From assembly GCF_001907695.1 (NCBI RefSeq), contig NZ_KV880637.1, positions 1,364,001-1,428,000 on the forward strand: DNA of 64,000 nucleotides, written 5' to 3'. This stretch comes from Thalassospira sp. TSL5-1 (lineage in GTDB: Bacteria > Pseudomonadota > Alphaproteobacteria > Rhodospirillales > Thalassospiraceae). Below the pieces are notes generated by a model. That model saw only the letters and a list, made by a program, of their open reading frames with translations, was not told the DNA's origin and made no database searches. Below, piece by piece: positions 27,015 to 35,686 of the stretch (its first letter is position 1; each line of letters opens with the position of its first letter). Both the position numbers and the translations under genes were made by a program.

Positions 27015-29002
27015 CGGCGGTCTCCTGCAGACGAAGAGGCAGTTGGTGCGGCCGTGGGGGCAGCGCTGCGGCGGTTTTTCGGGGCGTGGCCGATGGCTTC
27101 GGGATGACCAAGATGATAGCCCTGTCCGAAATCTATTCCCAGGTCGCGAAGAGTGGTGAAGGTGTCCATATCATGGATCATTTCGGCGATGGTCAGAATA
27201 TTCAGATCATGACACAGCGAGGCGGTTGCCTTTAAAAAAGCCCGGCCTTTGGGGGTCGCCAGCGCGGTTTGCATCGCCCGCCCGTCAAATTTGATCACAT
27301 CCACATCCAGTGCGCTCAGATATTCGAAATTTGCCGCCCCCGCGCCAAAATCATCCAGACATACCATATGGCCCCGCACGCGCAGCTTTTGTAGGGTCTT
27401 GTTGACCTGATGCAAATTGGTGATGCGTGCCGTTTCGGTGACTTCAAAATAAACCAGGGCCGGGTCAATGGCGAAATCACCTAAAACATCCAGCAGGGCT
27501 GTGTCAAAGTCGGGTTGTTCCAGGGAATGCCCCGAAAGATTGATGGCAATATGAATACCGGCCGGGCAGGCGTTGGATTGCATATATTCAAGCACCTTGC
27601 GCGACATCGCCAGGTCGAATTCGGTAATAAGGCCGGTGCCTTCGGCGAAATGGATGATCTGGTCAATTGCAATGGTATCGTCGGTGCCGGTAAAGCGGGC
27701 CAGGGCCTCGTAATGATGGATTTTTTCATCATTCAGGCCGACAATCGGCTGTAAAGCGATAGCAAAGGAGCCGTTTTTAACGATTTCGCGAAAGGCGCGC
27801 ACTGATTTCATGGTTTCCTGAATCAGTCCGGGCAGGCTGGCGGAAAGTTTTTCGGCGCTGACATCATCGGGATGATCGCGGCGGGAATGCAACCGGTTAA
27901 GGGCATAGGCCACAGCACGGGTCAGATTGGTGGCAAAAATGTCGCCCGCAACGGTTTGCTGATGATGAACAGCACGGGCAACTTCGTAATCCGGCCCCTC
28001 AAAAACCGGTTTGTCTATGCCGTTTTCCGTCTGGAAGGCTGTCAAAGAGGACGCCAGTGCCGCATCGTCAAGCGTATCAAGGGCGTTAAGCGCGGCCAGC
28101 GTGTTTTCATCAATGGCGAAATTTTGCGGGTCATATTCCGAATGTGGATTGTCGGCATTTATGTTCCCCCCCGCAGTGTTTTGACGGGCGGCAAAGGCCG
28201 GGTCGTCGCTGCGAAGTGCGCTGGCATAGGCAACAATGCGGCGTTCAAGCTCGATCATGGGTTCATGTATGCCAGCTGCATTTTGCGCATCGCGGTTTGC
28301 ATCCCCATTGCGGCTGCGTTCGCGGATCATGGCGGCCAGTTCGTTTGCTGCTCTGGTTTCGGCCCGACTGCGCGCCGCAGCAAGGTTTTCAAGCACGATT
28401 AAGGCGTGGTTGTGATGGCCGGGTGTAGTGTCGGTATGTGCGGTTTCGCGCGGTGCTGTTTGGCTGGAATTGGCAAAGTGTGTGGTGGCCGCTTCAGGCA
28501 GCGTTTTTTCGCCAGTATTTGTTATTTTGGTTGTGCCGGGCAAACGACTGCGTCCCGCAATGCCCTGCTGCAATATCAGGCGGTCAATGCCCAAGCGGGC
28601 GCGTGGGCGTGCCGGGCGATGGCGAATTGCCAGAAAATACCGGGCAATCGGGTCCGATATCAAATACCCGCTGATCGATACCGGTAAAACGCCAGGCATG
28701 GATGGTTCTGTATTTGCGGGCAGCTTAAACTCGATGTCGAGTTCTTCGAGGCGTTTAACACCGTTATCGCCATGCAGGTAAGCGCGCAGCAAAGGGCGCT
28801 CGGCCGGGATAACAAGATGTTCCAGTGCTTCGCCTACCAAACGTTCCGGTGGGCAGCCCAGCAGGCTTTTGATGGCACCGGCGGCAAAAATGACATGGCC
28901 ATTTTCGTCCACTTCCAGCAGCATATCGGCCCAGCAAAACGCCATTGCAGCCAGAAGGTCGCGGTCAGTTTCGCCAAATTCTGCCGAGAAATGTTCCGTC
29001 AT
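27011..29002 (-). CDS. PAS-EAL c-di-GMP phosphodiesterase
   Basis: A 663-residue protein and first gene of the operon. A PAS domain (about 18-130) is followed by a long unstructured, Asn/Ala/Glu-rich linker and a helical region, then an EAL domain (about 400-640). The catalytic set is largely intact: EAL in YEALARF, Asn in INLSGHSL, Glu in FEVTE, DDFGAG, the Lys in IKFDG, Glu in IAEMI and Gln in GQGYHLGHP. Loop 6 (GAGAANFEYL) and the GVE position (MIH) deviate from consensus. It probably cleaves c-di-GMP to pGpG, opposing the overlapping downstream cyclase. The C-terminal 25 residues are Ala/Pro/Ser-rich. Confidence 0.88.
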   Translation of the reverse strand: MTEHFSAEFGETDRDLLAAMAFCWADMLLEVDENGHVIFAAGAIKSLLGCPPERLVGEALEHLVIPAERPLLRAYLHGDNGVKRLEELDIEFKLPANTEPSMPGVLPVSISGYLISDPIARYFLAIRHRPARPRARLGIDRLILQQGIAGRSRLPGTTKITNTGEKTLPEAATTHFANSSQTAPRETAHTDTTPGHHNHALIVLENLAAARSRAETRAANELAAMIRERSRNGDANRDAQNAAGIHEPMIELERRIVAYASALRSDDPAFAARQNTAGGNINADNPHSEYDPQNFAIDENTLAALNALDTLDDAALASSLTAFQTENGIDKPVFEGPDYEVARAVHHQQTVAGDIFATNLTRAVAYALNRLHSRRDHPDDVSAEKLSASLPGLIQETMKSVRAFREIVKNGSFAIALQPIVGLNDEKIHHYEALARFTGTDDTIAIDQIIHFAEGTGLITEFDLAMSRKVLEYMQSNACPAGIHIAINLSGHSLEQPDFDTALLDVLGDFAIDPALVYFEVTETARITNLHQVNKTLQKLRVRGHMVCLDDFGAGAANFEYLSALDVDVIKFDGRAMQTALATPKGRAFLKATASLCHDLNILTIAEMIHDMDTFTTLRDLGIDFGQGYHLGHPEAIGHAPKNRRSAAPTAAPTASSSAGDRR

Positions 29003-29152
29003 TCAGGGGGTGCCACGCTATTCTTGTGAGGGTTACAGAGGAGATGGAATGTGCCGCTTATCATCTCCAATAGTATAAATAGCGTTTATTTTGGCGATAA
29101 TGAAGGAAAAGCGGAAAAAATACCGGTTGGGGGTGTATTATATGGTCCCGTT

Positions 29153-29848
29153 CTAACCGGTTTGGGGCAAAAAGACATCGGCACAGGAGGATTTTGAATT
29201 TCGGGTGTTATGCTTTTCCCGATACATTTCAAGATCTGCACTGTGCAAAACATCTTTTAGATGAGCCTGCTGGTTGCACTTTTCCGCACCGAAGCTGGCC
29301 TGAATGTGAATGTGTGTCTTATGCCACAAGACCGGATTATCGGCCAGCGACGCTTTGATGTTGCGAATAAATGTTTCGGCATCGGCAAAGCCGGACGACC
29401 ATATCGCAATGGCAAATTCGTCCCCGCCCAAACGCGCGGCAAAACCCGGTTCGGGCAGGTGTTTTTGGATCAAGCGGGCAAAGTGGCGCAAGACCGCATC
29501 GCCGGCAGCGTGCCCGTATTGGTCATTGGTGTGTTTAAATCCGTCAAGATCGGCAATGACGATATACAAATCTGTCTGCTGCGGGACGTTGTTTTTGGCG
29601 TTTTTGTTGAACAGCTTGCGAAACCCGCGCCGGTTTGAAAGGCCTGTCAGTTCATCGGTTTCGGCAAGGTTCTCCAGTTGACGGACCCGGATTTCGGATT
29701 TTTCCAATTGGTCGCGCAGGGAACGGATGAGGGTGAGAAGCGTTGCAAGTTCATGGGTCAGCCCGGTATCATCGGCAGAAACGGGCGCAGGGCGCGTTTT
29801 TGCCGCCTTGATCAGCGATTGCAGAAGCGGAAGGTCTAAATCCTTCAT
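29153..29848 (-). CDS. small GGDEF diguanylate cyclase
   Basis: A 231-residue protein with an N-terminal helical, coiled-coil-like segment (about 30-62) directly joined to a GGDEF domain. The active site GGDEF is at 141-145 and DLDGFKHTNDQYGH is the conserved metal/nucleotide region. The RxxD inhibitory site is absent; the position reads PEPG. Product inhibition by that route is therefore not expected. It has no sensor domain and probably dimerises through the coiled coil. It lies upstream of the EAL-GGDEF-DUF2336 operon on the same strand but is separated by 150 bp. Confidence 0.92.
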   Translation of the reverse strand: MKDLDLPLLQSLIKAAKTRPAPVSADDTGLTHELATLLTLIRSLRDQLEKSEIRVRQLENLAETDELTGLSNRRGFRKLFNKNAKNNVPQQTDLYIVIADLDGFKHTNDQYGHAAGDAVLRHFARLIQKHLPEPGFAARLGGDEFAIAIWSSGFADAETFIRNIKASLADNPVLWHKTHIHIQASFGAEKCNQQAHLKDVLHSADLEMYREKHNTRNSKSSCADVFLPQTG

Positions 29849-30003
29849 GTTGATCTATCGCTAGTTTCTTGCAATGACACGGGACGGTGAAACAGGTAAA
29901 TAATGCAATCAGAAGTGATGATTAACAGGCTGTCGGTTACAAGAGTCTTAACAAATTCTTTAATCGCGGTTTTAAAATGACATTACGTCAAGGAGACGTG
30001 CAG

Positions 30004-30327
30004 ATGAATTTCGGGTTTGGCGGCAAATATACAAGAATTGTTGGTGCATCCGCATTGGTGTTGCTTTTGGGCGCGTGTTCGACTTTTGATCGTGAAACCA
30101 TCACCACTTCTGGTGAAATCACCGATCAGGGCCAGGAATGCGTGACGTTCCGCGCCACTGACGGCACCCTTTATGCCCTTGCCAACAAGGCGACGTCCTT
30201 CCGCCCGGGCGACCTGGTGCGTGTTACCGGGCATAGTGCCCTGATGACGACGTGCCGCGAGGCAACAACCCTGATTGTTGATAAAATTACCCTGCTTTCC
30301 CCGGCAAAGCAGACGCAGACTCAATGA
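30004..30327 (+). CDS. small lipoprotein
   Basis: A 107-residue exported protein. The start ATG at 30004 has AAGGAG eight bases upstream, so nine extra codons of open frame before it are excluded. The signal ends in a lipobox LLGAC, with the acylated cysteine at residue 25. The mature 80 residues look like a small beta-barrel (ECVTFRATDGTLYAL, FRPGDLVRVTGHSA, TTLIVDKITLL), comparable to OB-fold DUF5818-type lipoproteins. No charged retention residue follows the cysteine (CST), so outer membrane location is likely. The function is unknown. Confidence 0.75.
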   Translation: MNFGFGGKYTRIVGASALVLLLGACSTFDRETITTSGEITDQGQECVTFRATDGTLYALANKATSFRPGDLVRVTGHSALMTTCREATTLIVDKITLLSPAKQTQTQ

Positions 30328-30337
30328 CAGGGACTGA

Positions 30338-30362
30338 TGATACGCCATTACGCGTATTATTT
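30338..30362. terminator. hairpin between lipoprotein and SPOR genes
   Basis: ATACGC and GCGTAT pair across CATTAC and are followed by TATTT on the plus strand. It sits between convergent genes and may be a weak terminator. Confidence 0.4.
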
Positions 30363-31529
30363 GGCTAAACCGATACATTCAATGCCGTCAGCCTGCAGCT
30401 GGCGGCATTTTTCCTTGGCGGCGTCCAGACTGGCAAAGCCGCCCATACGCAGGCGGTGAAACTGTCCTTTGCCGGCAATATCCACTGTGCCCAGGTAATG
30501 ATGATAGGTTTCTGCCAGTTGCGGATAGCGCACGGCAAAGCTCGCCCAATAGGTTTCAGCCCCAATGGCGGACCTGAAGGCACCTAGCTGCACCGCATAA
30601 TTCCCATTGGCTGTTTTGCCCGACATATCGGCGGCATTGATTGCCGTTGCCGTTGCCGTTGCCGTTGGGCGCGGGGGCATTGGTTGTTGCATCTGGGAAC
30701 GACCGGAGGCGTCCTGCGTCGCAGGTTCTGTAACGGGGATGGTTGCCGGTGTGGCATTGGGAGTAGGTTGTGATGGTATTGCAAAAAGGTCATTGCTGCT
30801 GGGGTTGCTGTCAGATACCGCAGCGGGGGTGGACAATACCTTGTTTAAATTGGGCGGAGTATTGTCTTCACCTGCCTGTTGCGGTGTTTGGCTTTGGCTC
30901 CAGGGGGTGACGATTTGTGCCCTTTGTACAGTGGGGTGCGTTGGCGGTGTTATCGTTGGTTTGGTGATAACAGGTGCGGTTACGCTGCCCTTTGGTTCGG
31001 TTTGCGCCCTGTTATGTGCCGTTTGCGGTTTTGTCCAGGCCAATGCCGTTTTTGACGCGCCGGTTTCGGATGTCATGATAGAGGCCTGAATAACATCAGG
31101 GTTTTGCGCGGCGTGTCTTGTACCTGCCTTTTTTTGCGCCTTGCCTGTGCTGTGCCGATACTGGCTGGAAAGCCGAAAATCCGCAGTTTGAGAATCCGGT
31201 GTATTCGTGCGGGCCTGATAGGCCTGTCGATGCTGTTTTGCCAGTTCCAGCAAATCCAGCGGCCCGGAAGACGGGGCAGGCTGCCCCGTGATTGTGCGGG
31301 CACTGCCGGGCAGGTTGGTCGGAATGGCATTAATGCCACTAACCGTATCGTCATTGCTGTTCAGATCGGCATTTTGCGCCTGTGCTGTGCCTGTGGCGAT
31401 CAGCAGAACCAATCCAAATGTCATTGCCGCAGAGGCCAAGGATGCCGCGCGCAGCCGGAGCCACCCCTGATCACAGAATGGATCAGGGGCAGGGGCTGGT
31501 TTGGTGGCGGTTTTGATCACAGCTGACAT
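30357..31529 (-). CDS. SPOR-domain protein
   Basis: About 390 residues from ATG 31529. An N-terminal membrane or signal segment (SAAMTFGLVLLIATGTAQAQ) is followed by a long Pro/Thr/Gln-rich linker and a C-terminal SPOR domain (about 315-390: YAVQLGAFRSAIGAETYW, HRLRMGGFASLDAAKEKC). SPOR domains bind denuded peptidoglycan glycan strands, often at the septum. The linker holds a Thr-Ala run encoded by a hexanucleotide repeat. The ATG lies 13 bp after the Lon-like gene stop, so the two are probably cotranscribed; in-frame upstream ATGs would overlap that gene. Confidence 0.8.
   Translation of the reverse strand: MSAVIKTATKPAPAPDPFCDQGWLRLRAASLASAAMTFGLVLLIATGTAQAQNADLNSNDDTVSGINAIPTNLPGSARTITGQPAPSSGPLDLLELAKQHRQAYQARTNTPDSQTADFRLSSQYRHSTGKAQKKAGTRHAAQNPDVIQASIMTSETGASKTALAWTKPQTAHNRAQTEPKGSVTAPVITKPTITPPTHPTVQRAQIVTPWSQSQTPQQAGEDNTPPNLNKVLSTPAAVSDSNPSSNDLFAIPSQPTPNATPATIPVTEPATQDASGRSQMQQPMPPRPTATATATAINAADMSGKTANGNYAVQLGAFRSAIGAETYWASFAVRYPQLAETYHHYLGTVDIAGKGQFHRLRMGGFASLDAAKEKCRQLQADGIECIGLAK
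30641..30664. repeat. in-frame TTGCCG hexanucleotide repeat (4 copies)
   Basis: Four perfect TTGCCG units lie in the SPOR gene and encode a Thr-Ala run on the minus strand. Gain or loss of units would change linker length without a frameshift. Confidence 0.8.
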
Positions 31530-31542
31530 GGTTATTCCGACG

Positions 31543-33924
31543 TTATTCCGACCAGCCGGGATAGGCATGGCGTTCGCGCAACAACACATCGTTGCGGCGC
31601 AAGCGTTCAAGTGCCAGGCCAAAAACACTGTCTTTGGGGTAATTGCCATCGGCATGGTCGCCACAGGGTTTGCCCGTGAGGATTTCGATGGCATCACTTA
31701 TACTGTCGATGGTCCAGATGTTGAATTTACCCTGGCGGATTGCCTGGACGACCTCGTCACGCAGAATGATGTTTTCGGCATTGGCCGCAGGCACGATCAC
31801 ACCCTGATCCCCGGTAAAGCCCTGATCGGCGCAAATGCGATAAAAGCCCTCGATTTTATGGGAAATGCCGCCCACGACCTGGGCTTCGCCAAACTGGTTC
31901 ATGGACCCGGTGACGCCGATATTTTGTTTGATTGGCACATGGGAAATGGCGGAAATGATGGCGCATAATTCGGCCAGCGAGGCAGAATCGCCTTCGATAC
32001 CGCCATAGTTTTGCTCGAACGTGACAGAACAGGCAAATGATAGCGGAAATTCCTGGGCAAAACGCGATTTCAGGAAGCCTTCGATCGTCATGACCGATTT
32101 TTGCTGCAGCGGGCCGGAAAGATCGACCATGCGTTCGATATTGAGAACCCCCAAATTGCCCACATAGCTGCGGGCCGTAACACGGGCGGGCAGGCCAAAG
32201 GCATGGTCGCCATAATCCAGCACGGTCAGCGCATTGACCTGACCAATCACGCTGCCAAAACTGTCAATCAGGACTTCACGGCGCTGTACACGTTCGTGGG
32301 ATCGGTCCTCAAGGCGGCTGTTGCGGTGGCGGCGTTCTTCGATCGCGCGTTTGACATCGGCAGCGCGAATGGTGGTGCGGTCCGCCGTTTTTGCCAGTGC
32401 GCCTGCTTCAATGGCGACATCTTCTACCCGTTCGATCTGGGCGGAAAGTTTGTCGCGTTCACCCGCCCAGCGCGAAGCCTGGCCCAAAAGCTGGCGAATG
32501 GCACCGGTATCAATGGAAATACCGGCACGATCCTGCACCGATTGGGTCAAAAGCCCGGTATAGGTTTTGATGTTGGCAGCGACGGCGGGCATATCCGGGT
32601 CAATATCGGCCTTCACACGGAAATGGTTGCGAAAATCCACATCGAGCGAAAAGAACGTGTAGTAATATTTGGGCGCACCCACGATGACAATTTTGACATC
32701 CAGCGGAATGGCACGCGGTTCTGGTGCCCCTGCGGTGGGCGGCCCGGCTTTCTGGCGTTCTTCGATGCGGATTTCGCCATCGCGTAGCGCGGCCTTAAGG
32801 TAGCTCCAGCTTTCTTCATGTTCGACAAGTGATTCAGCACGTAGCACCAGCACCCCGCCATTGGCCCGGTGCAAGGCCCCCGGTGTGATCAGCGAGAAAT
32901 GCGGGTGCATACCGCCTGCCATTGGCCGATACTGGATTTGCCCAAACAGATTATCGTAACTGGGCGAGGGTTCGAGCACCACATCGGGATGTTCATCGCG
33001 CGAATGGTCAATCAGCAGATTGACGGCATAGCGGTCCTCGACCGTTTCGGGCATTTTGCCATCGCCCGGGTCAATCGCGGGCTGGTCATCTGGTTCTTCA
33101 AAGGCATCGATATTATCAAGAATATCGGCTTCCAGTGCATCGAACCAGGCATTGAGGCCCGGTACGGTAAATTGTTCGCGCAGTTTTTCGATGCGGGGTT
33201 TTAACACCACACTGGCAGCCGATTTGCGCAAACTGTCCAGGGTTTCACCAATCTGGTCTTCAAGTTCGCGGGTTGCCATCAGGGTTTTGCGGGCTTCCTC
33301 GGCAACTTCCTCAAACACGGCATCGGCGTTATCGCGGCGTTCTTTGGTCAGTTTGTCCATTGCGACGGGTTCGCCCTCGTCATCGATGGCAACAATCATC
33401 ACGCCTTTTTCGTTTTCCTGCACATCCAGGCCGCGTTCGCGGGCAAAATTGCGCAGGGTTTCGAATTTGTCGCGCACCTGGTGGCGGGCATCTTCGGTTT
33501 GGGCCTGGGTTTCCGTCAGATGTGCGGGGGCATTAAAGGCGGAGGCAAAGGCTTCGCGCAGATGCGAAATCAGGGTTTCCATCGCATCGGCCAGTTTGCG
33601 GCCATTGCCCGGTTCCAGGCTGTAGGGGCGGGGGCGGTTGCTGCGGGAAAAATTGTTAAGATAAACCCAGTCGGACGGGGCCGGGCGGTCGGCCATGGCC
33701 TTTTTCAAATAATCCAGCGTTGCAGTCATGCGGCCGGCACGATCCAGGCCCAACACAAAGACGTTAAAGCCCGGTTCCGACATGGACAGGCCAAATTTCA
33801 GGGCCTCTGCGGCGCGAAAATGCGATGTGAAATCGAATATTTCTGGTGTGGTGTCCTTTTGCGGACTGCGAATACGGAAATGCGGAAAGCAGCAATCGTC
33901 AGCATCAAGGCGGGAAATCGGCAT
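31543..33924 (-). CDS. Lon-like (LonB/YcbZ-type) protease with degenerate ATPase
   Basis: A 793-residue protein of the Lon-related AAA_32 family. The C-terminal protease domain has the Ser-Lys dyad: Ser647 in EGDSASLAEL and Lys690 in GGISHKIEGF, 43 residues apart as in Lon. The N-terminal AAA region is degenerate: the Walker A equivalent reads LGLDRAGRMTA (no GKS/T) and the Walker B position reads GVLVLRAESL (no Asp-Glu). A helical insertion (about 125-260) precedes the second half. It may hydrolyse unfolded peptides without ATP. The ATG at 33924 has AAGAG upstream. It heads a unit with the SPOR gene. Confidence 0.85.
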   Translation of the reverse strand: MPISRLDADDCCFPHFRIRSPQKDTTPEIFDFTSHFRAAEALKFGLSMSEPGFNVFVLGLDRAGRMTATLDYLKKAMADRPAPSDWVYLNNFSRSNRPRPYSLEPGNGRKLADAMETLISHLREAFASAFNAPAHLTETQAQTEDARHQVRDKFETLRNFARERGLDVQENEKGVMIVAIDDEGEPVAMDKLTKERRDNADAVFEEVAEEARKTLMATRELEDQIGETLDSLRKSAASVVLKPRIEKLREQFTVPGLNAWFDALEADILDNIDAFEEPDDQPAIDPGDGKMPETVEDRYAVNLLIDHSRDEHPDVVLEPSPSYDNLFGQIQYRPMAGGMHPHFSLITPGALHRANGGVLVLRAESLVEHEESWSYLKAALRDGEIRIEERQKAGPPTAGAPEPRAIPLDVKIVIVGAPKYYYTFFSLDVDFRNHFRVKADIDPDMPAVAANIKTYTGLLTQSVQDRAGISIDTGAIRQLLGQASRWAGERDKLSAQIERVEDVAIEAGALAKTADRTTIRAADVKRAIEERRHRNSRLEDRSHERVQRREVLIDSFGSVIGQVNALTVLDYGDHAFGLPARVTARSYVGNLGVLNIERMVDLSGPLQQKSVMTIEGFLKSRFAQEFPLSFACSVTFEQNYGGIEGDSASLAELCAIISAISHVPIKQNIGVTGSMNQFGEAQVVGGISHKIEGFYRICADQGFTGDQGVIVPAANAENIILRDEVVQAIRQGKFNIWTIDSISDAIEILTGKPCGDHADGNYPKDSVFGLALERLRRNDVLLRERHAYPGWSE

Positions 33925-34184
33925 GTTCGCTCTTTTGTAAGGGCCCCGGAAACCCGCGCCGATCCGAATGAAAGAACGCAGGTGCAAAATGATTTTGGAA
34001 GGAAGCCTATGTGATGGTCAAGCATTGCCTGTGCGAATTTTGGCCCAGGCTGGTTTTCGCGTAAAAATTGCCGGTTTTATGATACGGATATTGCTGAAAA
34101 ATGATAAAACTGTATCATGAATTTGGGCCATGTGGCGCGACGCGGCCGGGTTAGAAAACAGGGGCGTTTACAGGTTTGGTTGTT

Positions 34185-35147
34185 ATGCAAGATCAGGTGA
34201 TGAACCGCAAGTCAAACCCGGCATTTCAACAGTTTGAACATATACGATCCGCGCTGGATTTAAGCAGTCGCACGGTTGTTATTACCTTTTTGTGTGATGT
34301 TTTGCGCCCACGGGGTGATTCTGTTTTGCTGGCCGATTTGATTGCGCTGTTATCACCCGTCGGCGTAAGCGAACGTGTGTTGCGCACTGCCGTTTTTCGC
34401 ATGTCGCGCGATGGCTGGCTGGAACCCAACAGGGTGGGGCGCCAGGCGCTATATCGCGTAACAGACGAAGGCTGGCGACTGATCGACCCCGGATGCCGGC
34501 AGTTTTATACCGCGCCGATTGAGAAATGGGATGGTCAATGGACGTTGATCATATTTGATAATCACGCCACCACGGCAGAGCAACGACGGAATGTGGCCCG
34601 CCTCCTGGCGTGGCGGGGGTTTGGGGCGGTATCTGGCAATGTCTTTGCCCATCCGGGGATCAATATTGCCCTGACACGGCAAATTTTAACCGAAACCGGG
34701 CATGCGGCGTCGGCGATTTCGTTGCGGGCGGAAACCCAGGATATTGCAGAATCGGCATCCTTGCGCGATATGGTCGCCGCAACCTGGGATCTGGCGGGGT
34801 TGCAACAGCAATACCTGCAAAAACTGGCCTTGTTCGAGCCATTGTTGTCGCTGGATTTAGCCCGCCTGTGTTCGCCCGAACTTGCCTTTGCCTTGCGCAT
34901 GGTGTTGATGCACGGGTTTAAACAGGTTGTGCTGCGCGACCCGGGCTTACCGGCCGAATTGCTGCCTGCGGACTGGGCCGGTCGCCATGCCAAGGCGGTT
35001 ATAAGACGGCTTTACTGGCAATTGGTGCCCTTGTCCGAGCCGTTTGTTACCGGGATTTTTGGTCAAAGTGTTCATTCGCCACATGGATATGACGAACCGT
35101 CGTCGTGGTTTTTTAAACGGCTGGGTGGGCCTGAAACCGGCGACTAA
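34185..35147 (+). CDS. PaaX-family transcriptional regulator
   Basis: About 320 residues. The N-terminal winged helix (about 15-90) contains SERVLRTAVFRMSRDGWLEP, the recognition region of PaaX, and the central segment WDGQWTLIIFD and the C-terminal RRLYWQLVPLSEPF match the rest of the family. PaaX represses phenylacetate degradation and responds to phenylacetyl-CoA, but no paa gene is in this window, so the target here is unknown. The start could be ATG 34185 or ATG 34200; a TTG at 34176 is less likely. It ends at a terminator shared with the convergent membrane protein. Confidence 0.88.
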   Translation: MQDQVMNRKSNPAFQQFEHIRSALDLSSRTVVITFLCDVLRPRGDSVLLADLIALLSPVGVSERVLRTAVFRMSRDGWLEPNRVGRQALYRVTDEGWRLIDPGCRQFYTAPIEKWDGQWTLIIFDNHATTAEQRRNVARLLAWRGFGAVSGNVFAHPGINIALTRQILTETGHAASAISLRAETQDIAESASLRDMVAATWDLAGLQQQYLQKLALFEPLLSLDLARLCSPELAFALRMVLMHGFKQVVLRDPGLPAELLPADWAGRHAKAVIRRLYWQLVPLSEPFVTGIFGQSVHSPHGYDEPSSWFFKRLGGPETGD

Positions 35148-35152
35148 ATTGG

Positions 35153-35180
35153 AAAGCGGCATGTATCAGATGCCGCTTTT
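35153..35180. terminator. terminator between PaaX and small membrane protein genes
   Basis: AAAGCGGCAT and ATGCCGCTTT form a ten-base-pair stem with a seven-base loop, ending in TTTT. A-rich sequence on the left allows action on the minus strand as well. Confidence 0.8.
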
Positions 35181-35198
35181 ATTGTGCCTGACAAGGAA

Positions 35199-35528
35199 TC
35201 AGATCGGTTCGGCCTGTGCCGTGTTGCGTTCGATATTGCGCAGATATTGCAGGATATAGGCGATCGCCATCATAAAGGCCCATTGCACCAGGCCGCCGAC
35301 GGCAAACATCAGGCTGGGGAGATACAGCATGAAGGCGTATTGCCCGCGCATGCCATAGCCCATTTGGTGGGGCAAACTTGCCAAGGCCATAACCAGGCAT
35401 GCGACAAGAAAAATGGCCGCTAGAACCTTGATTAGATTTTCCAGCCAATGGCTGGTTGAATCGCGCCCTGTTTTATGTGTTTCAGGCGTTGCATACCCGC
35501 CAACCCTGTCTTCGTTGCTTGTGTGCAT
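35199..35528 (-). CDS. small two-to-three-helix membrane protein
   Basis: A 109-residue protein. It has a hydrophilic N-terminus, then helices at about 38-55 (LIKVLAAIFLVACLVMALA) and about 68-100 (YAFMLYLPSLMFAVGGLVQW, AFMMAIAYILQYL). No family is recognised with confidence; the layout recalls DUF4870/DUF4282-like proteins. The ATG at 35528 follows GGGGGAT at a good distance; an ATG six codons upstream overlaps this site. It is divergent from nothing close and probably single-gene. Confidence 0.65.
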   Translation of the reverse strand: MHTSNEDRVGGYATPETHKTGRDSTSHWLENLIKVLAAIFLVACLVMALASLPHQMGYGMRGQYAFMLYLPSLMFAVGGLVQWAFMMAIAYILQYLRNIERNTAQAEPI

Positions 35529-35686
35529 GGTGTATCCCCCAATCAAGTTAGATGTGCTTGTGAATGCACATCTTTCTCCCTGATTGAAGGATCAAATGCA
35601 ATATTTTGGTGTATTCCATTGGGAACACACTTTTTAATACTTAAAGGCGTCTGCGCAAATCGTGCTGTGTCTCTCCAACAGTCGCC

